In this document: positions 8,790 through 15,800 of the stretch, piece after piece
How positions within the stretch are numbered: the first letter of the stretch is position 1
Layout of the letters: the number at the start of each line of letters is the position of its first letter
NCBI GenBank assembly: GCA_023665245.1
Contig: JAMPEH010000028.1
Coordinates: forward strand, 1-22,290
Direction: 5' to 3'
DNA: 22,290 nucleotides
Origin: Muribaculaceae bacterium
GTDB taxonomy: Bacteria > Pseudomonadota > Alphaproteobacteria > Rs-D84
Position numbers and translations under genes: made by a program
Notes under the pieces: model-generated
What the model saw: only the letters and a program-made list of their open reading frames with translations
Told to the model about the DNA's origin: nothing
Database searches by the model: none

Positions 8790-8800
8790 ACTCAAAGAAA

Positions 8801-9142
8801 ATGGCAACATCAAAGACCAACGCTACAGCAAACGTAAGTTATGAAGCCCTTAACTCGGCTAACGTGCGCATCTCCAACAAGGGGGATGAAAACCGCTCCC
8901 TTGACATCACGGCCAACGTCAACATCCAAAACAGTTCTGTCAGCGGCATCGATTCGGGGACTGTCACCAAGGACGGCAATCAGGTAGCGGCGTTTAGCCG
9001 ATATGGGAATAACAACCTTTCGGTGAATTTCTATTGCGCCGAGGAGAAGCAGGTGGAAGTCCTCGCGGCAATCAATGAATTCATAACTTCGGCTACGGAG
9101 CTTGTTGCAAACCAACCGATGAACACATATATCAACCAGTAA
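8801..9142 (+). CDS. Small Bacteroidales phage protein, unknown function
   Basis: A 113-residue protein starting MATSKTNATANVSYEALNSA. It is rich in Ser, Thr, Asn and Val, with alternating patterns typical of beta structure up to about residue 80. A C-terminal helix follows (EEKQVEVLAAINEFITSATELV). There is no signal peptide or membrane segment. Similar small proteins sit beside MSHSNGVIT-type proteins in Bacteroides prophages, but I know no function for them. The gene is 49 bases downstream of the hub gene and 25 bases upstream of the next. Its position between the tail fibre and the lysis genes suggests a virion or fibre-accessory protein. This is inference from context only. Confidence 0.8.
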   Translation: MATSKTNATANVSYEALNSANVRISNKGDENRSLDITANVNIQNSSVSGIDSGTVTKDGNQVAAFSRYGNNNLSVNFYCAEEKQVEVLAAINEFITSATELVANQPMNTYINQ

Positions 9143-9167
9143 TCCATAAATTCAAAAATCAAAGATT

Positions 9168-9596
9168 ATGAAGAAAACTATCACAGTGATTATGGCGGTG
9201 GCCGCCTATGCCACACTGAAAGAAGCCAAACTAACCCAGATGGAAGATGCCGAGAAGTTCGATACCATTCTCGCAATGCGTTCCCTTAAAAAAGTGGCTG
9301 CGGATTACGAGGACTTCGCAAAGGACGCTCAGGAGAAATTGAAGCCTGAGAATTTCAGCGACCTTCAGGACAGAGCGCAGCGTTTTGAGCAGCTCACCGA
9401 CGAGGAGAAGCTTCAAGTCAACCGTGAACTCCAAGCCTACAATGCCAAGGTGGAGGAGTGCGTCAATCCCGAACGTGAGAAAATGACTGAGGTGGAATTT
9501 CAACCCCTCTCAAAGGATGCTTTCACTCGCCTTATGAAGTCTAACGACTTTACCGCGTCCACTGCCCTCACACTCTACGATGTCCTTTGCGGTTAA
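9168..9596 (+). CDS. Helical phage protein, possible assembly or accessory factor
   Basis: A 142-residue protein starting MKKTITVIMAVAAYATLKEA. It is predominantly charged and helical in the middle (about residues 20-110), with heptad-like stretches such as SDLQDRAQRFEQLTDEEK. It ends with a short hydrophobic segment (ASTALTLYDVLCG). The N terminus superficially resembles a signal peptide, but it runs without a clear cleavage site into a charged helix, so I consider export unlikely. I cannot assign a function. It is co-directional with its neighbours at short spacing (25 bases before, 20 after) and belongs to the same accessory cluster. Confidence 0.8.
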   Translation: MKKTITVIMAVAAYATLKEAKLTQMEDAEKFDTILAMRSLKKVAADYEDFAKDAQEKLKPENFSDLQDRAQRFEQLTDEEKLQVNRELQAYNAKVEECVNPEREKMTEVEFQPLSKDAFTRLMKSNDFTASTALTLYDVLCG

Positions 9597-9616
9597 CCTC
9601 TAACCCCCCATAAGTT

Positions 9617-10831
9617 ATGAGCCATTCAAACGGAGTAATAACACGTCCTGTAAGCCTGCCGAATGACGTATACCCGGTTTTGGGTATATCGTCAAGCGGC
9701 GGCTGCTCTCTCACCTACGCTTGCCAAAACGCCCATGGGAAGATTAACAAGTGGTCTTTAAAGAAGCCGGTTGACAGCGAGTCCCTTTTCCCTGTGTCGG
9801 GTGGCGTTGCTGAGTGGTGGAAAGGGACAAGTAAGGATTGCAACCTTAACTGGTCATTCGATAGCTCGGGATACAGACCAACAGTAACATTCCGTTCCCC
9901 TAACAAAAACATATTGGGTATGTTTGATGGTTACAATCACAATGCCGTATGCGGATTAGCTTTTAAAAATGGCTCAATTTCTCATAATTTATTGTCTGAA
10001 ACATCTATGACTGTCCCATTGGAAGATTCAGCAAGTTCGGTTACGATATATGATGTGAAAGACTGTGCTTTATTTACGGGATTGAAGCCAGGCATAAGGA
10101 TAGACGCAACAGGCGACAATATTCCGATTAGTATGAATTTCGCTGGCTCATGGTCTGGCAGAAGCATGAGTTTCACGCTTGCGGCTTCTTCGCTTGAATT
10201 GCTGGGAGTGGGCGATTTTGTAGCCGAATTCGTATTAATGAATACCTCCAATCTGATTGTGTATTATCCGTTCCCATCATCCACAAATCAGAAGTGTACG
10301 ATTTCGCTTATTGCCGAAACAGGTATCACTTACGCATGGTCAAGTCCTTACAATATCTATGACCCGGTCAAGAAAGGCTATTACCCGGTCGCTAACTACG
10401 GACGCTTTTCTAATCCGGGGCTTGTGATAGATTCAACGTCAAGCATTTGGGGCTTCGTGATGAGTAGTGCGTATTTGACACAAACAGCCAATAGTCCTAT
10501 TGAAGCAGCATCAAGTGAGAACATGTATATTGTTTTTGAATGGGATGAATACACAAACACTGGGAATAAACGCTATCGTGTGAAGTGCCGTTTGCAAACA
10601 TTCGCCAATAATACGTTCTCCGACTTCTCAATCAGAAAAGGAGGTGGCAGAACAGGAAATTTCGGCATTGACTATCGTTATCTGCCAAAATTTACCAATA
10701 CCACGCAATGTCAGTTCTATCTCACATATCGCAAATTTGTAGGAGGGCAAGAGCGATACTATCGAATAGGCGATAGATATTGGCTCAAATTAAAATGCCC
10801 CATCGGACAAGGTACGACACAGGAAATGTAA
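9617..10831 (+). CDS. MSHSNGVIT-type Bacteroidales phage protein, possible virion or adhesin component
   Basis: A 404-residue protein. The N-terminal ~110 residues (MSHSNGVITRPVSLPNDVYPVL..., then KINKWSLKKPV and GVAEWWKG) match a pattern I associate with a recurrent Bacteroides phage/prophage family. The rest (about 110-400) is beta-rich, with many aromatic residues, and looks like successive beta-sandwich domains. There is no signal peptide, membrane segment or enzyme motif. The middle of the gene (about 9960-10300) is visibly more AT-rich than its ends, consistent with exchange of an internal domain. Its place after the tail fibre and before lysis suggests a surface-exposed virion protein. 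The function is inferred and unproven. Confidence 0.75.
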   Translation: MSHSNGVITRPVSLPNDVYPVLGISSSGGCSLTYACQNAHGKINKWSLKKPVDSESLFPVSGGVAEWWKGTSKDCNLNWSFDSSGYRPTVTFRSPNKNILGMFDGYNHNAVCGLAFKNGSISHNLLSETSMTVPLEDSASSVTIYDVKDCALFTGLKPGIRIDATGDNIPISMNFAGSWSGRSMSFTLAASSLELLGVGDFVAEFVLMNTSNLIVYYPFPSSTNQKCTISLIAETGITYAWSSPYNIYDPVKKGYYPVANYGRFSNPGLVIDSTSSIWGFVMSSAYLTQTANSPIEAASSENMYIVFEWDEYTNTGNKRYRVKCRLQTFANNTFSDFSIRKGGGRTGNFGIDYRYLPKFTNTTQCQFYLTYRKFVGGQERYYRIGDRYWLKLKCPIGQGTTQEM

Positions 10832-10861
10832 CAAACAACCATTAAGAACACAGATAAACAC

Positions 10862-11254
10862 ATGAACAGTTTAGAGATAATATTGAGCTTAATAGGGGGG
10901 CTGGGCGGGCTTGAATTCATAAAGTGGCTTTTCAACCGCAAGGCTAATTCACGCCTTGCCATTGCGGAAGCCGAGTCGGCCGAGTTCCATACTCTTCAGG
11001 AGACGGTGAACTTCCTTCAGGGGCAGTTACAGGAGAAGGAGGAGCGGTTCGCAAAGCAGACGGAACGCCTACGCTCAACACATGACGAGCTTTACCGCTG
11101 CAAGGATGCGGAGTATGCCGCCAAACTGGAGTTGGCTCACCTAAGGTGCGATGACAAGGAATGCCCGTTCAGGCAACCGCCGAACGCCCATACCAAGCCC
11201 CGGAAGGGATTGACCAAGGAGCAGTACCACGACCAAAAACTTCTAAAGGATTGA
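10862..11254 (+). CDS. Single-pass membrane protein with coiled coil, lysis-cassette candidate
   Basis: A 130-residue protein. Residues about 4-24 ([21 protein letters not shown]) form one hydrophobic segment. A long charged heptad-rich coiled coil follows (about 31-95, including [22 protein letters not shown]). A basic C-terminal tail contains a [12 protein letters not shown] motif that recurs in Bacteroides phage relatives. It lies eight bases ahead of the GH108 endolysin and just before the spanin-like lipoprotein, so a role in lysis is likely. The topology (one N-terminal segment plus coiled coil) fits an inner-membrane spanin or a single-segment holin regulator. It does not have the multi-pass form of common holins. 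Which of these it is cannot be told from sequence alone. Confidence 0.75.
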   Translation: MNSLEIILSLIGGLGGLEFIKWLFNRKANSRLAIAEAESAEFHTLQETVNFLQGQLQEKEERFAKQTERLRSTHDELYRCKDAEYAAKLELAHLRCDDKECPFRQPPNAHTKPRKGLTKEQYHDQKLLKD

Positions 11255-11261
11255 TAACATT

Positions 11262-11834
11262 ATGGCAAATATAGACATATTACTTCCGTGGATTCTCTCT
11301 TTCGAGGGAGGGTTCTCAAACCATCCCAACGACCGTGGGGGTGCGACAAACAAGGGTGTGACAATTTCAACGTGGCGTAAAGTGGGCTACGACAAGGACG
11401 GTGACGGCGACATTGACGTGGACGATTTGCGGCTGCTCACCGACAAGGATGTGCGTGACCGTGTGCTCAAACCACACTACTGGGACAAGTGGAAAGCCGA
11501 TTTAATCACCTCCCAGTCGGTGGCTAACATCTGTGTGGACTGGGTGTGGGGAAGCGGCAAACCGGGTATCACAGGGGTGCAAAGGCTGTTAGGTGTCACC
11601 GCCGACGGCATTGTGGGCCCGAAAACCCTGCAAGCCCTGAACGCCCGTGACCCAAGGCAATTGTTCGACGCAATAAAGCGCGCACGCCGAGAGTTCATAG
11701 CCGACATAATCCGCAAAAGCCCATCGCAGAGGGTGTTCGAGTCGGGTTGGCTCAGGCGTTTAGAAGCAATAGGCTTCGGGGAACTGACCTACAACACCGT
11801 CCCGGTGAAAACGGTTAAGTTCACTGACCGATGA
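11262..11834 (+). CDS. Endolysin: GH108-type N-acetylmuramidase with peptidoglycan-binding domain
   Basis: A 190-residue cell-wall hydrolase, expected to cut the glycan backbone of host peptidoglycan during lysis. The N-terminal domain has the GH108 signature: FEGGFSN with the presumed catalytic Glu15 in EGG, followed by [11 protein letters not shown] (about 23-33). The second half contains the PG_binding_3-like stretch [18 protein letters not shown] (about 111-128). Residues 44-55 ([12 protein letters not shown]) match an EF-hand calcium loop at positions 1, 3, 5, 6, 8 and 12. No secretion signal is present, so access to the wall needs a holin-like protein. The stop overlaps the ATG of the spanin gene (ATGA at 11831-11834), which indicates coupled translation. 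Confidence 0.92.
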   Translation: MANIDILLPWILSFEGGFSNHPNDRGGATNKGVTISTWRKVGYDKDGDGDIDVDDLRLLTDKDVRDRVLKPHYWDKWKADLITSQSVANICVDWVWGSGKPGITGVQRLLGVTADGIVGPKTLQALNARDPRQLFDAIKRARREFIADIIRKSPSQRVFESGWLRRLEAIGFGELTYNTVPVKTVKFTDR

Positions 11835-12217
11835 GATGGGTGTTGGCATTGTGTGCGGCGTTGGCATTGTCGGGCTGCACACGCACGGTCTACACCCCCA
11901 TCGAGACGGTGAGGACTGAGAGGGAGGAGACGGTGAGGTGGCGCACCGACACGGTGATTGACCGTGACACGGTGAGCATCCTCCAACGTGGCGATACCGT
12001 TTTGTTGGAGTCAACAAAATGGCGGTGGCGGGTAAAGGAAATTTACGACACCGTGATTATCGAACGCACCGACTCCGTGGCAGTCCCATACCCGGTGGAG
12101 AAGAAGCTCACCCGATGGCAGCAGACCAAAATGGACTACGGCGGCATCGCCTTGGGAGCTACAATAATCGCCCTCTGCGTCGCCGTGGCATGGCTGGCGA
12201 AGAAGTTCAGGAGGTAG
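11831..12217 (+). CDS. Lipoprotein with C-terminal membrane anchor, probable u-spanin
   Basis: A 128-residue protein. Residues 1-15 form a lipoprotein signal with lipobox LSGC and lipidation at Cys16. Residues 17-100 are beta-prone with repeated DTV/DSV motifs (near 40, 46, 55, 73 and 81). Residues about 104-122 form a transmembrane helix ([19 protein letters not shown]), followed by a basic KKFRR end. An outer-membrane lipid anchor plus an inner-membrane C-terminal helix in one chain is the architecture of unimolecular spanins such as T1 gp11, which disrupt the outer membrane in the last step of lysis. It overlaps the endolysin stop by four bases, which supports this role. An alternative is an unrelated two-membrane lipoprotein. 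Confidence 0.82.
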   Translation: MRWVLALCAALALSGCTRTVYTPIETVRTEREETVRWRTDTVIDRDTVSILQRGDTVLLESTKWRWRVKEIYDTVIIERTDSVAVPYPVEKKLTRWQQTKMDYGGIALGATIIALCVAVAWLAKKFRR

Positions 12218-12257
12218 GGGGAAATGGATATTGATAAGTATTTTAGATAGCATATTA

Positions 12258-12270
12258 ATTAGCAATACTT
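12258..12270 (+). promoter_or_regulatory. Shared operator-like motif, 12.3 kb copy
   Basis: ATTAGCAATACTT is identical over 13 bases to 19288-19300 and differs at two positions from the divergent copy at 321-309. It covers the -33 region of the promoter at 12285, which has no TTG of its own. The GATAAT continuation is replaced here by TCGGAT. Confidence 0.55.
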
Positions 12271-12284
12271 TCGGATAAAATACT

Positions 12285-12292
12285 TATATTTG
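12285..12292 (+). promoter_or_regulatory. Rightward promoter, -7 element TATATTTG
   Basis: A full match to TAnnTTTG. The predicted transcript begins near 12297, right at the AGAGCC repeat. Its downstream target is unclear: only an unconvincing 61-codon frame (12350-12535) follows before the antisense membrane gene, and the tape measure gene starts 570 bases later. A short stand-alone RNA is possible. Confidence 0.6.
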
Positions 12293-12297
12293 CATCC

Positions 12298-12335
12298 GAG
12301 AGCCGAGAGCCGATTGCAACGAAGCAGTCGGCTCT
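12298..12335 (+). promoter_or_regulatory. AGAGCC repeat with perfect 12-base-pair hairpin
   Basis: GAGAGCCGAGAGCCG starts near the predicted transcript start. AGAGCCGATTGC (12306-12317) pairs over all 12 bases, with one G-U pair, to GCAGTCGGCTCT (12324-12335) around the loop AACGAA. The upstream AGAGCC copy offers a second pairing register for the 3' arm. The following sequence, TGCTATTTATC, is a poor terminator tract. The hairpin could also separate the convergent genes on either side. Confidence 0.65.
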
Positions 12336-12388
12336 TGCTATTTATCGGTATGAAAAATTCAATCCCCGAAATACTTTGGCCATGCGAT

Positions 12389-12784
12389 TCAGTGGCTATT
12401 CAGATATTGGTCTGCCGCGTCAACGCATTTTGCTATGGCGTAGCAAAACAACGCAGCGAGACATCCCGACAAAATTGCTATAAATGCTATGAGGCTACCG
12501 TATTCACTTCCGCAAATAAAAGCAATTATGAATGAAGCTATAATATTGACAATACCGACAACTCGCAATGCCGTAGCCAATGCGCATGGGCTATGCCGAA
12601 ACCCTACGGACGGAAAGGGTTGCGGTACGGCAGAAGTATTTTGTGGTACGGGAATGTCAGTTTCGGGATTGAAAGACATTGTTTTCGTGAGTGTTGCACG
12701 ATTCTTTGAGCGACTACGAATGACGTTCACGAAGATAAATCCTACTATGACAAGCAGGACAAGAGGGATGAATAAAGCACTCAT
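12389..12784 (-). CDS. Small three-helix membrane protein on the opposite strand, probable moron
   Basis: A 131-residue protein (MSALFIPLVLLVIVGFIFVN...). Predicted membrane segments lie at about 3-22, 74-92 and 96-117, with a polar proline-containing linker (about 30-65) between the first two. The C terminus is short and polar. The C-terminal pair resembles small membrane domains common in Bacteroidetes genomes. No enzymatic motif is visible. The start at 12784 was chosen over an upstream in-frame ATG (12838) because a -7 element, TAACTTTG (12810-12803), lies between them and would fall inside the longer version. It is the only internal gene opposite to the late operon and has its own promoter, which is typical of lysogenic-conversion genes such as superinfection exclusion factors. 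That role is inference. Confidence 0.75.
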   Translation of the reverse strand: MSALFIPLVLLVIVGFIFVNVIRSRSKNRATLTKTMSFNPETDIPVPQNTSAVPQPFPSVGFRHSPCALATALRVVGIVNIIASFIIAFICGSEYGSLIAFIAILSGCLAALFCYAIAKCVDAADQYLNSH

Positions 12785-12802
12785 AACGGTAATTTTTAAC
12801 TG

Positions 12803-12810
12803 CAAAGTTA
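12803..12810 (-). promoter_or_regulatory. Leftward promoter for the membrane protein, TAACTTTG
   Basis: On the minus strand TAACTTTG matches TAnnTTTG. A clear -33 element at normal spacing is not visible; a TTG lies only 12 bases upstream. The start codon at 12784 follows 18 bases after the element. This supports independent expression of the gene at 12784-12389. Confidence 0.5.
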
Positions 12811-12869
12811 GTGACTTTAATTCAAAAAAGCGTGACAAGAACTTATGTTTAACAGCATAATAAAGTAAT

Positions 12870-15800
12870 ATGGCAGATAAATTAGTATTTCCGATAGGGT
12901 TTGACTTGGAGGCAGGTCTTAAACAAGCTCAAACCGACATAACAAGAGTGGTGAGGCGATTGGACGATGCGGTGAAAAACCAAAATGTCAGAGTGCCTGT
13001 TGGGTTTGACGAAGCTATGGCCAAGAGATTGCGTGACGAAGCAAAGGATATAGAGCGAGTGCTTGCCAATATCAAGAACAATTATGGCAACGGTCAGCTC
13101 AAAGGCTTGTCTATCGGCTTCATAAACACGCAAAAAGAGTTGGACGCTATTAAACGACTTCAAGCGCAACTTCAATCAATGCGAGAGCAGCGCACTTCGC
13201 TTGTTAACGCAGGGGCGATGGAAGCGGAGTTGAAGAAAATGGACTCTGCCATTAAGCAGACGGAGCAGCGGCTCAAAGAACTTAATCACGCATTTAGTCG
13301 GGATAACTCGTTTAACATAGCCATATCCCAACAGATTATCAAACTAAAGAATCTCTCCGAAGAATTGGCGGGGATAGACCGAATGTATGCCAGACTGCAA
13401 GCGTCGGCAGGGGCGGCAGGGCAATCTGCAAACTCTTTTGCCGCAAATGGAATGCTTGTTCGCCGCAGGGAGATAATGGAGGAAATAGCGAGGGTGACTA
13501 AAACCGCCACCGAAGCCCAAAAAGAGTTGTTCGGCATAAAGGGTATCGGCAATGGTGCAGCCCAAGGCATTTTCGGCTATGGAGGCGAGCAAGGATTGTC
13601 AGCCATAACGGAGCAGATAACCCGATATGAGCAACTAAAAAAGGAGTTGCAAGATGTGGAGGGCCAGTATGAGCGTTTGAAAGCGATGCAAGCGCAGGGA
13701 ATGGGCGACCAAAGTGAGAAAATCAACCAGACACTTCAACGCCGCATCGCCATACAGAAAGAACTTGGCGAAATAACGCAGACTGCGGCTGATGCTCAAA
13801 AAAAGTTGGAGGAAAACGCCAAAAAAACCGCTGCGGCATTTCAGAGAGGACGTTCTGCGATTGACAACTTCAACCGCACTATGAAGCTACCCGAAAACCG
13901 CATAATGAATATCCAAGCTAAAATCACTGCGCTCAATCAAGCGTTGAAGCGCGTTGGCATTGGCTCAACGGAGTTCAATAAGATTGTGGCAGAGTTAAAT
14001 CGGTTAGGACAGAAACTTGATGAGGCGAAAGCGAAGCAACAAGCGTTAACATCCGAGCAAGAGAAAGGGAGCAAGAAAGTTTCGGGTGCGTTCCGTGAGC
14101 AGCATAGCTATCTTAATATACTGATTCAAAGACTTGCCGTGTATTCTTCGCTTGGAGCTGTGATGGGATTCTTGACGAAAGTCAGAGAAGTTACCGCTCA
14201 GTTTGAGCTTCAACGTATTTCGTTAGGCGCGATTATCAACGACCAAGTTCGGGCAAATTCGTTGTTTAACGAGATTAAGCAGTTCGCTCTGCAATCGCCA
14301 ATCAAGATACTTGATTTGACGAAATACACCAAACAGCTTGCCGCCTTTAGATTTGAAACGGACACTTTATTTGATTCTACCAAAAGGCTTGCAGATATTT
14401 CTGTTGGCTTGTCAGTGCCGATGGATAGGTTAATCATAGCACTCGGCCATGTCAAGGCGGCTACACATCTTACAGGTATCACCCTTCGTCAATTCTCTAT
14501 GGCCGGCATACCGATGTTGGAATTGTTGGCACAACAATATTCAGATCTTGAAGGACGTGCGGTGTCTGTTGCTGATGTGCAAAAGAGAGTGCATGACAAG
14601 ATGGTATCTTTTGAGGATGTTAATCAAGTCTTTACCGACTTAACCTCAAAGGGAGGTATGTTCTACAATATGCAGATTAAGCAGGGTAACACCCTATATG
14701 GCTTATGGGCTAAATTGGGTGATGCCGCGTCGGTAATGTACGAGCAGATAGGAAATACGCCTTTCGTAAATGCCGGAATGAAAGATGCTATCAATATGCT
14801 TACCGTGATGATGCGTAATTGGAAAGATGTCGCTCGTATCGTTGCGGAAGCAGGTATTGCATTTGGCATATACAGACTTGCCGTAATAGCTTCTACAAAA
14901 GCAACCGCACTGGCAACTGTCTGGAACAAGAAAGACATTCTCCTGCGCCAAATGCACTTAAAGACAGTAATGGCGCAGAGTTGGAGTGTCCGAAACTTTA
15001 ATAAAGTATTACTCACAAGTGGTGTAAGCGCACAAAAAGCCTCTACCGCAACGTGGGTATTCTCTCGTGCTTTGAATGGGCTTAGGGCAGCTATTGCCAC
15101 AACGGGAATCGGATTGCTTATTGTCGGTATAAGCCTATTGATTGATAGGCTTATATTCGGAAAGTCTGCGGCTGATGAGCTTGCGGAGTCTTTGGATAGG
15201 ATTAAACTTGAAAGTTCACAAGAGCAAGCAAAATCCGTAGCCAACTTTGAGCGACTTGCCAATGTAGCCGTATCTTCGACTTCCTCTTATAAGCAACAAC
15301 AAGAAGCATTGGAGGAGTTGAAACGCACATATAAAGGCATTATAGCCGAAGAAAATCTCACCATTGAGAATCTAAAAGCGATGAACGGACATTACGAACA
15401 ACTCACTGCGAGTGTCCGTGAATACATCAATCAGCAAATGAAGCAAAAGCAGATTGATGAGATAACCAACACTTATGCCTACGATATTCTCAAAATTCAG
15501 CGTAAGGTTCGTGATGAACTGAAAAACAAATACTCCGATGAGCAGTTGATGGAATTTTGGGATAGATATGCTCAAAATGTAAAGGACAAAACCAAATCCG
15601 CAGGAAAGTCCGTTGCAGAAATGATAAACATGACGGTTTCTGAAATGGGCGCATCAATGCAATTCGCTCACGATTTAGGTTCCGCATGGACTTTGTGGGC
15701 TTATGACCATGCCGACGTATCAAGAATGACCTATCTTATGAAAGACCAAGAGCGTCAGATTGAAGCGTTAGGCAACGTGTATGACTCTGCATCTATGGCA

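Noticed and set aside
9168..9225. Signal peptide on the 9168 gene product
   Set aside because: The hydrophobic start is short and passes into a charged helix without a cleavage motif.
6500..10831. Diversity-generating retroelement target in the fibre or the 9617 protein
   Set aside because: No reverse transcriptase and no near-identical template/variable repeat pair was seen, and the C termini do not look like C-type lectin domains.
12350..12535. 61-codon plus-strand frame after the 12306 hairpin (MKNSIPEILW...)
   Set aside because: Most of it is antisense to the membrane protein, with cysteine-rich, domain-free sequence. The ATG placement behind the leader is suggestive, so it is kept in mind but not annotated.
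12785..12838. Longer N terminus for the minus-strand membrane protein
   Set aside because: The 18 extra residues would place the TAACTTTG promoter element inside the gene. The ATG at 12784 gives a protein starting directly with a membrane segment.
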